Of a stretch of 64,000 bases of DNA, positions 22,611 through 34,379 are shown in pieces. The position numbers and the translations under genes are program-made. The stretch's first letter is position 1, and each line of letters begins with the position of its first letter. The notes beneath the pieces were generated by a model. The model was given only the letters and a program-made list of their open reading frames with translations, was not told the origin of the DNA and made no database searches. The DNA is from Aedes albopictus (lineage: Eukaryota > Arthropoda > Insecta > Diptera > Culicidae). The stretch lies in contig NC_085138.1 in assembly GCF_035046485.1 (NCBI RefSeq), positions 328,968,129 through 329,032,128 on the forward strand, given 5' to 3'.

Positions 22611-23370
22611 ACAGTAAAAAAAACTAATCTTGACGATAATTACTTGGGCTTTAACACACTTGGACTTGGACACACAATCTATCACTCAATAAAACCTGCC
22701 ATTGTTAGTGGAATTTCTTGTAAGTAAAAAAAAAAATCGAGCTAAATACGTAACAGTGATCCCTTGTCAAGGCAAGTATAAAACACTGTGTATGTTTACC
22801 TCTTTTATTTTTCTTTTTTTAATATTTTTCTCAATAACCGAAAACAATTTATACATTTTTGATGGGGCTTCTTCATAAATTTAACTGCATTTTGCATTAG
22901 ATGAAAACTGCAGTTTCAGAGAGATTATGAGAGAATGACTCTGACAGACATGTTTTACAATATTTTTTGCACTAACTTTTACTTAAACCCCGGTTTAATC
23001 GCTGATTTTATCTAAATGAATTCCGATTAGAATTTCTAGAAAAACCTTTAGCATTTTTTTGGTGAAAGTTTAAGTAGTACCTCGATTGATCCTAATACCA
23101 ATGAAGAGGTTTTGTATCTTTTGTGAGAGCGACTTCAAAATGATGGCTTTGTTCTCAGTTTTTTTCTTTTCCTTTTTTTTATGTGTACTTTAACATATGC
23201 TAATTCTGAACTCAGTTTTTTTTTTCTTCAAAAAAAAAAAACAATAACGGACCACTTTTAGAAAGACTAAGATAAGCCGCATTTGAAATTTTCCAACATG
23301 TTTGAAGGAATTCCTACTGATGCAAAAATATTGTTCTTCTGAACTTGATGCAAACTGGATACTACAGAAG

Positions 23371-23743
23371 TGCTGTTCGAACCTCTACCAAGAATTCCTC
23401 TAGATATTCCAAAGGAGTTCCATTTTGAATTTCAATTTTTAAATATTTTCAGAATTTCTTTAAGATTTCTATACTATCTACACTATCATACTATTTTTTC
23501 TCTGTGGATTTTTGAAGAAGAGATCTTGGAGTTTTAATAAAAATACTTCAAACCGGAACATTCTCTCAAGTGTCGCCCAATTCTGAAGGAGAACTTTTTT
23601 TTGATTGTTTTTCCCAAAAGTAACTATGAAGATTTGAACCAAGTGTTCTAAGTATTCTTTTGTAAAAACTTGGAAATTGTGTCATGAAGCTCCTCGGGAG
23701 CTTTATTTTGAGAAACTACGTTTCAACCACCATGTTCTCTCTG
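23371..23743 (+). repeat. ~375-bp direct repeat, copy 1
   Basis: From GTGCTGTTCGAACCTCTACC to the CACCATGTTCTCTC phrase this matches 24959-25341 closely. Small indels occur in T-runs and in an ACTATCTA stretch. The two copies are about 1.59 kb apart in the same direction. Confidence 0.85.
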
Positions 23744-24602
23744 GGATGCACCAGAAAAGAATACAAGAATCACACCGCATATGCTACACAATAATGTTAT
23801 GAATCAACGTTTTAGAATATACCAAAACTTTCTATACCTGTTATCTTTGATAGTAGGTGCTTAGTAGCTTCTGAGAAGTTGTTTGCAATTGTTTCCAGTA
23901 TCATTTTTTAAAATGTTTGATTAGGGTGGTCCTGGTCTTAACTCTAATCTGTAAAAGCTCGTGAGAATACTCAGAAAGTTACATATAAGTATTAGAGTTA
24001 AGTCAAAAACTGATAACATGCCTCTGGAGCTGGCCTTCTGATACCCTGATAGAGTGTCAATCACTGCTATCTTTTGAACTTTTTAGTATTTTTTTCCAAA
24101 TTCAATGCCTATTTTTAAAATTTCTCGATTCTCGGAGATACTTTTTACCTAAATATTTTTTTGTTTTGATTATTTTTAGAGTTTCATAAATCATTTTGCT
24201 CGGATTTGTACTTCAAATTTATGTGTTTTTAAGTTATGCCGGGAATTCCCACAACAAATCATATTTTAGATTTTTACAAGAGTTTTTTTCTTGTGAGATT
24301 TTTTTTAATAATGTCTGCAGGCATTATATTTACGAATAAAAACTATCGAGCATTGTTGAACATGTCGTGATAAACACTGTCAGAATTCAAAAATTTCCTA
24401 AAATGTTTTAAGTTTATATCATTGACTTAAGAATCCTACAAAAAAAATGGATCACATCACTATTACTTTATGAACAAATGTTCAATCTTCCCCAAATTGG
24501 GGCTATTTTAAACAATTACCTAGTTTATAAACTAACAGCGAAAATTTGAGAATATCTGATGCTTTCACGAAGAGTTTCAATTTTTAAGGGAAAAATTCGC
24601 CT

Positions 24603-24803
24603 GTCCAGATCATTTTGCCTATCCCCTGTAAATAAGGCTGCCCTCATAAAATATCAAAGTTTGGAAAACCAAGGACCCTAAAATGAAAGTGATGCACATT
24701 GGAAGCATTTTCGTAGAACATTTCGATTTTCTAAATAATAATTTTGAAATTTTGTCTGGTCAATTTATAAAATAATCGAAAATAAGAAAATTGAAAAAAA
24801 AAA
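24603..24803 (+). repeat. ~200-bp dispersed unit, copy 1
   Basis: The unit includes GGCTGCCCTCATAAAA, GAAAGTGATGCACATTGGAA and GTAGAACATTTCGATTTTCT. It recurs at 28238-28447, inside the 12-bp array. A much more diverged relative is at about 58855-58930. Confidence 0.82.
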
Positions 24804-24958
24804 ATACAACAAACAACTTATTGAAAGATTGCTAGATTTTTAATCTAGCCCCATAAGGAATTTGCGGCAAATTTCATGCAATACTATGAGCGGATTTTTA
24901 GGACAACAGAACTATTATGGCAAGACTTTTACTCTCAGGCTTCCTGGTGTACTCACCA

Positions 24959-25341
24959 GTGCTGTTCGAACCTCTACCAAGAATTCCTCTTGATATTCCA
25001 AAAGTAGTTTCATGTTGAATTTCAATTTTGAAATATTTTCTGAATTTCATTCTGGTTTCTATACTATCTATACTATTATACTATACTATCTATACTATCA
25101 TTTTTTTTTTATCTCCGTGGATTTTTGAAGAAGAAATCTTGAAGTTTTCATAAAAAAAATACTACCGGAACATTCCCTCAAGTGTCGCCCAAATTTCAAG
25201 GAGAACTTTTTTTTTAAGTAACGATGTTGATTTAAACCAAGTGTTCTAAGTATTCTTTTGTGCAAACTTGGAAATTGTGCCAGAAAGCTTCTCGGAAGCT
25301 TTATTTTGAGAAACTACGTTTCAACCACCATGTTCTCTCCT
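24959..25341 (+). repeat. ~375-bp direct repeat, copy 2
   Basis: This is the second copy of the unit at 23371-23743, in the same orientation. Confidence 0.85.
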
Positions 25342-26019
25342 GGTGTACTCACCAGCAGATTTGAGGAATTTCCTTTGGAATCTCATAGTACGGGTAAAAA
25401 AAATGTAGTTTTCGAAATCTGAAAGCCAAGTAAGCAAAATGATTTCAGAACTCACGCTTGTTTACGTATGTTTTCTGATTTAAATGTTTTTTTTTATTTC
25501 CTCGATTCTTAAATGAAGCAACACAAATACTTGCTTATTTTTCCGGCGAAATTCCCGGAGGAATCTCTGGAATTTTTGAAAGTATACCTGGAGCAATTCC
25601 TGTATAAATTATGGGAGGAATACCTAGAGAAATTTCTGAAGAGATCCCATGAGGAAATCCTAGATAAATTTCTGGAGGATTTCTTGTGGGAATTTTGGAA
25701 AAATCTCAGAAGGGATTCTTGGAGGAGTCCCTGAAGCAATTCCTGAGGAAATCTCTATCGAGAATCCTGGAGGAATGCCTGGAGAAACTTCTGAACAAAT
25801 TCCGGGCGTAATTCCTGGAGGAATACTTGGATAAGACCCAGCCGGAATTCTTGGAGAAATTTCTTGGATGAATTCTTGGAACAATCCTTAGAAGTACTCC
25901 TGAAGATATCTCCAGTGAAATTCTGAGAGGAATTGTTGGAGAAATTTCTGGAAAAATCCCTTGAGAATTTCCAGGATTTCCTGGAAGAACCCTTGGAGGA
26001 ATTCCTGCAGGGATCCCTG

Positions 26020-26765
26020 GAGGAATCTCTGAGAATATCCCTGGAGATTTTCCTGGGGGAATCCCAGAAGCAATTCCTGGAGAAATCTCTGAACAATTCC
26101 TGAAAGTATTCCTGTAGAATTTCTCGAAGGAATTTCTGAAGAAATGCCTAGAAAATTTCCTGGAGAAATTCCTGTACGAATTGCTGATATAATTTCTGAT
26201 GGATGTCCTGAAGCAATTGCTGGAGGAAATCCTGAAGCAATTCCTGGGGTATTTCCTAGAGAAATTCCTGGAAAAGTTCCTAGAGAAACTCCTGGATAAA
26301 ATCCTGAAAGAATGCCTTGAGGAATTCCTAGAGGTATTCCTGTGGGAATTGCTTGAGGAATCTCTAGAGGAAATTTTGAAAGTAAGGATGAATTTCTAGA
26401 GGAATCTTCAAAGGAATTCTTGGAGATTTTTATAACTATTATTTTTCTATTTCTGAAAAAAAACTTGAGAAATTCTCGAAGGAATTTCTGAACGAATCCC
26501 TGGGGGAATATTTGAAGAAATTTTAAGAGAAATTCCTAGTGCAATCTCTGGAAGAATACCTGGAGAAATCCCTGAAAAATTCCTGAAAGTATTCCTGGAG
26601 AATTTTCTGGAAGAATTTCGGAAGGTATTCCTAGAGGATTTCCTGGAAGAATTCTTGGAAAAACTTCTGGAGGATTTCCTGGATGAATCTTCGAAAAATT
26701 TCCTGGAGGAATCCTTGCGAAAATCACTGGAGAAATTTCTGGAGGTATTCCTGAAGCTATTTCTC
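26020..26765 (+). repeat. Higher-order repeat copy A in the 12-bp array
   Basis: The segment with ATGGATGTCCTGAAGCAATT (26197) and the non-repeat marker TTTTTATAACTATTATTTTT (26425) recurs at an offset of about 1305 bp (copy B) and again as copy C. It is a segmental duplication imposed on the 12-bp units. Confidence 0.88.
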
Positions 26766-27322
26766 GCAGATGGAGCTTTTGGAGAAATTTAGGAGGAATC
26801 CTTAGAAGAGTTGCTGAAGAAACTCCAGAAGGAACCCCGGAAGCAATTTCAAGTTAAATTCGTAAGGGAATCCCTTAACAGTTCCTGTGGAAAGTACTGA
26901 ATGATTTCCTGGAGAAAATCCTTACAGAATACAAGGAGGAATTCCTGAAGAAATCTTAAGAGAGTTTCTGGGAGAATCTTTGGAAGAAATTTTAAAATAA
27001 GTTGTTCCAAAAAGAATCATAGTAGCAATTCCCGAGTTAAGTCCTGCAGAAATTCTTGGAGGAATCCCTGGAAGATATCCTAGAGAAATACCTGTACGGA
27101 TTAACGAAGGAGTCTATAGAAATACTCCTGGAGAAATCTCTAGAGGCATTTCTGAATGAATTCCTGGATGATTTTTTAAGGGAATCCCTGCAGCAATTCT
27201 CAGAGGAATAATTCCTGTTGGAATCTCTGAAGAAATTCGTGGAAGAGTCCCTTGAGAAAATCCTGGAGGAATCCCTGAAAGAATTCCTGAAGAAATTGCA
27301 GATGGAATCCTTGGAGAAACCC
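26764..27322 (+). repeat. ~560-bp segment duplicated at 30746-31590
   Basis: Shared non-repeat phrases include AAGTTGTTCCAAAAAGAATC and TAGCAATTCCCGAGTTAAGT. The downstream copy (30746-31590) is longer because it contains the 270-bp SINE. The copy here is the empty-site version. Confidence 0.88.
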
Positions 27323-28190
27323 TGGAGGAATCTCTGAGAATATCCCTGGAGATTTTCCTGGGGGAATCCCAGAAGCAATTCCTGGAGGAATCTCTGGAAA
27401 ATTCCTGAAAGTATTCCTGTAGAATTTCTTGGAGGAATATCTGAAGAAATGCCTAGAGAATTTCCTGGAGAAATTCCTGTACGAATTGCTGATATAATTT
27501 CTGATGGATGTCCTGAAGCAATTCCTGGAGGAAATCCTGAAGCAATTCCTGGGGTATTTCCTAGAGAAATTCCTGGAAAAGTTCCTGGAGAAACTCCTGG
27601 ATAAAATCCTGGAAGAATGCCTTAAAGAAATCCTAGAGGTATTCCTGTGGGAATTAATTGAGGAATCTCAAGAGGAAATTTTTAAAGTAAGGATGAATTT
27701 CTAGAGGAATCTCCAGAGAAATTCTTGGAGATTTTTATAACTATTATTTTTATATTTCTGAAAAAAAAAAACCTTGAGAAATTCTCGAAGGAATGTCTGA
27801 AAGAATCCCTGGGGTTTGTTGAAGAAATTTGTGGAGAAATTCCTAGAGGAATCTCTGGAAGAATACCTGCAGAAATCCATGAAAAAATTCTGAAGGTATT
27901 CCTGGAGAATTTTCTGGAAGAATTTCTGAAGGTATTCCTAAAGGATTTCCTGGAAGAATTCTTGGAAGAACTTCTGGAGGATTTCCTGGATGAATCTTCG
28001 AAAGACTTCCTGGAGGAATCCTTGGGAAAATCACTGGAGAAATTTCTGGAGGTATTTCTGAAGCTATTTCTGATGGAATCTCAGGATAAATTCCTGGAGG
28101 AATACCTGGAGGAATTGGTGACATAATTTCTGAAGGATGTCCAGGAGCAATTCCTGAAGAGAAATATTTAAAGAAATTCCTTAAAAAAAT
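27322..28190 (+). repeat. Higher-order repeat copy B
   Basis: This matches copy A (26020-26765) throughout and extends further, sharing its right part with copy C. Confidence 0.88.
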
Positions 28191-28237
28191 CCTGGGGTAA
28201 TTTCTGGAGGAATTGCTGGAGAAGTTTCTGGAGAAAT

Positions 28238-28447
28238 TCCTAGACCCGATCATTTTTCTTATCCCCTGTGAATCAGGCTGCCCTCATAAAAATCAATGTT
28301 TGGAAAGCCAAGGTGCTCCGCCTTAGAATGAAAGTGATGCACATTGGAAGCATTTTTGTAGAACATTTCGATTTTCTAAAAAAATAATTTTGAAGTTTTG
28401 CCAGGTCAATTCATAAAAAAAATCAAAAATAGGAAAATTAAAAAAAA
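28238..28447 (+). repeat. ~200-bp dispersed unit, copy 2
   Basis: This copy of the 24603-24803 unit includes the GATGCACATTGGAAGC and GTAGAACATTTCG phrases. It lies between higher-order copies B and C. Confidence 0.82.
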
Positions 28448-28448
28448 A

Positions 28449-29150
28449 TGATGGATGTCCTGAAGCAATTCCTGGAGGAAATCCTGAAGTAATTCCTGGG
28501 GTATTTTCTAGAGAAATTCCTGGAAAAGTTCCTGGAGAAACTTCTGGATAAAATCCTGAAAGAATGCCTTAAGGAATTCCTAGAGGTATTCCTGTGGGAA
28601 TTGCTTGAGGAATCTTTAGAGGAAATTTTAAAAGTAAGGATGAATTTCTAGAGGAATCTACAGAGGAATTCTTCGAGATTTTTATAACTAGTATTATTCT
28701 ATTTTTGAAGAAAAAATCCTTGACAAATTCTCGAAGGAATTTCAGAAAGAATCCCAGGGGAATTGTTGAAGAAATTTGTGGAGAAATTCCTAGAGGAATC
28801 TCTGGAGGAATACCTGGAGAAATCCCTGAAAAATTCCTGAAGGTATTCCTGGAGAATTTTCTGGAAGAATTTCTGAAGGCATTCCTAGAGGATTTCCTGG
28901 AAGATTTCTTGGAAGAACTTCTGGAGGATTTCCTGGAGGAATCCTTGGGAAAATCGCTGAAGAAATTTCTGGAGGTATTCCTGAAGCTATTTCTGATGGA
29001 ATCTCAGGATAAATTCCTGGAGGAATACCTGGAGGAATCCCTGGAGAAATTGGTGACATAATTTCTGAAGGATGTCCAGGAGCAATTCCTAGAGAAATAT
29101 TTAAAAGAATTCCTTTAAAAAATCCTGGGGTAATTGCTGGAGAAATTGCT
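28449..29150 (+). repeat. Higher-order repeat copy C
   Basis: This starts with the same ATGGATGTCCTGAAGCAATT phrase. It is immediately preceded by the 200-bp dispersed unit (28238-28447), which is absent from copies A and B. Confidence 0.85.
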
Positions 29151-30903
29151 GGAGAAGTTTCTGAAGAAATTCCTAGATAAAATCCTGGAGGACTGCCTGG
29201 ATGAATTCCTAGAAGTTTCCCTGTGGGAATTGCTGGAGGAATCCATGATGGAATTCCTAGTGGAATCTCTAGAGAAATTTTTTAAATAATTACTGGATGA
29301 ATTTCTAGGGGAATTTCCTAAAAAAAATTCAGAAGGTATTCCTGGACATATTAAAATGCCTTGAGGAATCTCTGGAAAATTCCTGAGGATATTCTTGGAG
29401 AATTTCCTGGAAGAATTTATGAAAAATCCTCAAGAAATTTTCTGAAGAAAATTCTGGAGAAATTGCTGACATAATTTCTGAAGGGTGTCCAGGAGCAATT
29501 CCTGTACCAATTCCAAGAGAAATTCCAGAAAGAATTCCTGAAGAAATTCTCGGGGTAATTCCTGGAGAATTTCCCGGAGGAGTTTCTGGAGAAGTTCCTA
29601 AATGAAATCTTGGAGAAATGCCTGAAGGAATTCCTGGAAGTTTTTCGTTGGGAATCGCTAGAGGAATTTCTGGGAAAATCTCTAAAGGAACCCTGGGAAA
29701 AATTTCTAAAAAAATCCCCTGAGAAATTCCTGGAAAAATTTCTAGAGAAATTTCTGGAGGAATTTCTGAAGAAATCCTCGAAGGAATTTCTGAAGGAATC
29801 CCTGGGGAATCATTGGAGAAATTCGTGGAGATATCACTGGAAAAAAATCCCTAAAGAAGTTCCTGGATGATTTTTTGGCGGAATTCCTGGAGGAATCCTT
29901 GCGGCAATTCCTGAAGAAAGATCTGGAGTAACTCTTGGAGGAATTCCTGGAAAAAAATCCAAAAGGTAATCCTAAAGAAAATCCTGAAAGATTTTGTGAT
30001 TCCTTCAGAATTCCTAGAGAAATTCCTAGATGAACTGCTAACATAATGTATTAGGAAATTCCATGATGAATTTCTGGAGAAATCCCAAGAAGAATTTCTG
30101 AAGCAATTCCTGGAGGAATATCTGGTGGAATTCCTGGAGGAATTGCTGAAAAAAAAACCTAGAGAAATCTTTGCAAGAATCCAAGGATGAATCCCTGGAA
30201 GAATGCCTGGAAAATTTTCGGAAGAATGCCTAGGAGAATTCCTTATGGAATTTTTGGATGATTCTTTGAAGTAATTCCTGGAGAAATCTTTAGAGGAATT
30301 CCTGCACGAGTTTCTGGAAAAAATCCTTGGAGAAATCTCTTAAAGAATTCCTGGATAAATTTCTGTAGGAATTCCAGGTGAAACTCTTGGTATAATCTAC
30401 AAAGCAATTTATGGAGGAATTCCTGGAGGAATTCAGGAAGGAATGCATTGAGGAAACTTTGTAGGGTTTCTTAAAGGAATCTCTGAGAAAAAAAGAAGGA
30501 ATTCTTGGATGGAATGGAGGATATCCTAGAGGAATGCCTGAAGAAATTCCTGAAGGAATTCCAGAGGAACTCCTGGAGAAATCTATAGAGGTATCCCTGA
30601 CGGAATTCCTGGAGGAATTTTTAGAGAGATCTCTGCAGGAAATCCCAAAGGATTCGCTGGAAAAAATCCTAGAGGTATTCCTTAAAAAAACATGGATAAA
30701 TTTCTTATGGAATTTGCAAAAGCATACCAGGAATAATTCCTGAAGAAATCGCAGATGGAACTTTTGGAGAAATTTTGGAGGAATCCTTAGAAGAGTTGCT
30801 GAAGAAACTCCACAAGGAACCCCGGAAGCAATTCCAAGTGGAATTCGTAAGGGAATTCCTTAACAGTTTCTGTGGGAAGTACTGAATTAATTCCTGTAGG
30901 AAA

Positions 30904-31173
30904 GCCGAGGCGGTAAACGCACGGGTATTCAGCATGACCATGCTGAGGGTGACGGGTTCGGTTCCCGGTCGGTCCAGGATCTTTTCGTAAAGGAAATTTC
31001 CTTGACTTCCTTGGGCATAGAGTATCTTCGTGGCTGCCACACGATATACGCATGCAAAATGGTCATTGGCAGAGGAAGCTCTCAGTAAATAACTGTGGAA
31101 GTGCTTATAGAACACTAAGCTGAGAAGCAGGCTTTGTCCCAATGAGGACGTTACGCCAAGAAGAGAGAGAGAG
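30904..31173 (+). mobile_element. Feilai-like SINE, full-length, with empty-site twin
   Basis: The tRNA-like head has A-box-like GGCGGTAAACGCACGGG (about 30908) and B box GGTTCGGTTCCC (30955-30966). The body has GAAGTGCTTATAGAACACTA, and the 3' end is a (GA)n run. AGGAAA duplicates flank it at 30898-30903 and 31174-31179. The unoccupied homologous site is in the same window near 26920. Two motifs of RNA polymerase III internal promoters are visible, so it may be transcribable. The family name is from knowledge of Aedes SINEs. Confidence 0.88.
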
Positions 31174-32310
31174 AGGAAATCCTTAAAGAATACAAGGAGG
31201 AATTCCTGAAGAAATCTTAAGAGAGTTCCTGGGAGAATCTTTGGAAGAAATTTTGAAATAAGTTGTTCCAAAAAGAATCATAGTAGCAATTCCCGAGTTA
31301 AGTCCTGCAGAAATTCTTGGAGGAATCCCTGGAGGATATCCTAGAGAAACGCATGTAGGGATTAACGAATGAGTCTATAGAAATACTCCTGGAGAAATCT
31401 CTAGAGGCATTTCTGAAGGACTTCCTGGATGAATTTTTAAGGGAATCCCTGCAGCAATTCTCAGCAGAATAATTCCTGTTGGAATCTCTAAAGAAATTCG
31501 TGGAAGAGTCCCTTGAGAAATTCCTGGAGGAATCCCTGAAAGAATTCCTGGAGAAATTGCAGATGGAATCCTTAGAGAAACACTGAAGGTGTTCTAAGAA
31601 GAGTTCGCGGAGGAACTACTTGAGCAATCCCTGCAGGAGTTCCTGAATCCCGGAAGCAGTCCCAAAACAATGTTTAGTACAATGTTTCAAGGAACTCCTG
31701 GATTTATTTTTTAGTTAATCTCTGGTGAAAATTCCTGAAAGGATTTCTGGAAGATATTGCTGTTAAAATACTTCGAATTATTCCAGATTGAATTATTGAA
31801 GAAATGCCTGAAATTTCTGAAAGAATACTTGCAGAAATACATAAAAGAATTTCTGTTTGCATTCCTTTGGAAATCCCTGGAGATATTCCTGTAGGAATCC
31901 TCGAAGAAAAGCACTGAAACAATCACTGGAGGAACCCCTAAAGATATTCCAGGAGAAATTCCCGGAGGAATGTCTGATGAAACCCATAGAGGGATTTTTG
32001 AAAAATTCTCTGGAGCAATCCATGATGGAATCACCGAAAGAAGCTAAGGAAAAATTTGTGGAGGAATTCGTTGATGCATTCTTAAAAATTTCTGAAGGAA
32101 TCGTGGGAGGAATTCTTGAAGCATTTCCTAGAACAAACCCTAGAACAATCACTATCGGAACTCTGCAAGATGCTCATGGAAGAATTCACGAAGGAGAAAC
32201 TCCTGGGGAAGTCACTTGGGGAATTTCTGAAACAATCCCTGGAGAAGTTCTTGAATAGATGCCTTAAAGAATTTCTGAAGGTGTCCTTGAAAGAATTCGT
32301 GAAGAAATCC

Positions 32311-34250
32311 AAGGTATTTTGCTCTTAACATGACGTTTGTTTGAATTGAATACTAGTGAAATTCGTGTAGCACTGCGCTCTATAGCAGCATATGGTTTTA
32401 CAAAGTCCTTTCTTTTCCCTACCGGAACTGGTTCCGGCATATCTGGAAAATTTGGCATGCTGTTGTTGTATTCCATGAATAAACAACACAAAATTTAGCC
32501 ATTCAACCAAGCTTGTTATTTGATGAAATTCTATGATAAGATTGAAGTGGTTCTCTTGGAGAAATACTTGGCGAAATTTCCTATGATTCTCGAGTAAAAA
32601 AGGTTTGGTAATTATGGATAAAAACCTTTATTATTAGAATAGTTTGAATATTTTTGAGATATTTTTTCTGGAACTCTTAATTATTCATAATATTTGAGTT
32701 GGTTCGAATTTAAAAAAACCTGGTGACCGGGGGGGGGCAACCATCCCCCCGCCCTCTGGCGACGCCTATGGACACAAGTGTTTGTACCACGAGCTGTTTT
32801 ATGCAGCAAGTTTTGTAAGTTGGTAAGTTCTAGGAGAATACTGCATTGTATTTCACCACTTTTTTCACAGTGCCCACCCGACAACGTGCAAGAATTATTG
32901 AAGGGGAAACGCATGCGTTCTTCCCTTCGTAAGCCCTGCAGGGCGCAGTCGGGTTCATATATTTCTTTCGAGCATTTCATTTTGCAGGCTGCGTTTTTTT
33001 TGTGTTCAGCAAGAAGGGAAAAGGAACCTGCGAACCGTTACTTTTTCAGGTTTTTCTTTTTACCTTTCCACGTGCTACCACGGCGACGGACGGCTGGCTG
33101 CTGCTGCTGCTGCTGCTGCAGTTGCCAATTGCATCCAGGCTGCCAGCGGCACACGAAGGGAATCCGCACGACCAATGCTGCTGCTGCTGCTGCTGCAGCA
33201 GCAGAGCAGTTGACTCGTTTTCCGATAGGTTTTGTCGATTTCTCGGGAATATAACTGGTTTTCATGTTAGATGACATTTAGGAAAGGGAGAGATACAGGG
33301 ACAGTGCCATCGAAACCGACCGAGCAGCAGCGCGAGCGTGCCGCCAGAACTGCATCGCTGGCTGGGCGCGGGAGAAAGAAGAGATCAATGAGGTCAATCG
33401 AATGCTGCTTCCTTGCATTACGGTTTACACGGCGTCGTCCGTTGAGTTCAAAAATTCTCCGCTAGAACTTCGTCATCCGGGCCGAGCCGGGCCGGGCCGG
33501 GTTCGTTGTCGTGCCCATGTTGTAATCATCAATTTTAATCCTACGAAGTCCGGCACGTTTGTTCGCATGATCGCCCGTGTAATCGACCGACTGCATTCTG
33601 ACAATAGGCCATTTAGTTGCAACAACGTAAACATTATTATCGTGGATAGAAGTACCTACAGATAGAGGATAAAAACTCATCACTTCGACTGGAAAGGTTC
33701 GATGCGGTCGGCTTCATCTGTGATTAAATTTTGCCCAAGTTACGCGGTCAGGTCTATCGTTCATCTCTGCTGGATGGATATGCCGGCCGGGGCCATCGGC
33801 GGTGTGGCGGCGTCTGCGCTTAGAGGAACAGACAGTGTGGTGAAGTAGCCAGTCACGGTTCTCAGTGGTCAGTTTTTTCTTGTATCATTTAATTTCTGGT
33901 GAGGCGATACAATTTGGCATGGCTACACGGTCCAGAGGGCTCTGCTGCGGTCGGTAAGACTTTCAAGTAGCGGTATGTTTTTATTTTGCTTTTGCTCTCG
34001 AGACCTATGCTGTGGTCATCTAGACAGAGCGACCTTGGGATTACTTAATGGGATCCTGAGGGACGGGAAGGTTTTTGCTGTTGTATGAGAGAAAAAGTTT
34101 ATGTTAGAACGAGCCATTGCGAGAAGTGTTTTGAGCGGATGTTGCAATAATAGGAATTATAGTGCCTTGGTAGATGTCCAGTAGATATTTTCGGTCAATT
34201 GTTTGTCATAAGGCTTAACCAAGACTAGCGGAAAACACAATATTATAAAT
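32311..34250. other. Unique CpG-rich block between opposed arrays
   Basis: This holds a MITE-like end fragment near 32725-32771 (GGCGACGCCTATG), two (CTG)n tracts at about 33098-33121 and 33177-33203 (the latter running into CAG repeats, a hairpin), GC-rich sequence to 33520, and a candidate exon at 33862-33953. The open frames carry no domain. It separates the forward and reverse arms of the 12-bp repeat. Confidence 0.5.
33862..33953 (+). promoter_or_regulatory. Candidate TSS and first exon
   Basis: Two initiator-like TCAGT motifs (33862-33866 and 33869-33873) are followed about 85 bp later by a donor, GGTCG|GTAAGA, with the intron starting at 33954. An ATG at about 33919 opens a short frame into the donor. 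The block is CpG-richer than its flanks. No TATA box is evident. This is a structural guess without homology. Confidence 0.25.
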
Positions 34251-34379
34251 GCATTGTCGTTCATGTAAAAAATACGTAAAGAAATCTACGTTCTATACTA
34301 GAATTGAGTTCAGCTTTGCGCCAACGCTCGACAATGGCGACAATGCACCCTCTATCGAATTGAGAGCCGTGGATTTCTT

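Larger units (their letters stand above)
22611..25500. other. AT-rich DNA with dispersed repeats, no gene
   Basis: There is no coding signal here. The region contains two copies of a ~375-bp unit and one copy of a ~200-bp unit, listed separately, plus poly-T/poly-A runs. Confidence 0.5.
25520..32310 (+). repeat. Degenerate 12-bp minisatellite array, forward arm
   Basis: About 6.8 kb is built from 12-bp units close to TTCCTGGAGGAA (for example TTCCTGGAGAAA and TTTCTGGAAAAG in succession near 26260-26300). Twelve bases equal four codons, and the consensus has no stop in any of six frames. That explains the many frames reading FLEE, PGGI, SWRN, or on the other strand PPGI, SSRN, FLQE. These are not genes. 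The near-palindromic unit has a polarity, TGGA versus TCCA, and here TGGA predominates. A Feilai-like SINE (30904-31173) and higher-order duplications are embedded in it. Confidence 0.95.

Noticed and set aside
27725..28253. Overlapping 133- and 136-codon frames on opposite strands
   Set aside because: Both are translations of the 12-bp repeat, which lacks stops in all six frames; no domain and no splice context.
25520..32310. CRISPR-like or heat-shock-element array
   Set aside because: No spacer/repeat alternation exists, and GAA/TTC triplets are not at the 2-base spacing that heat-shock elements need.
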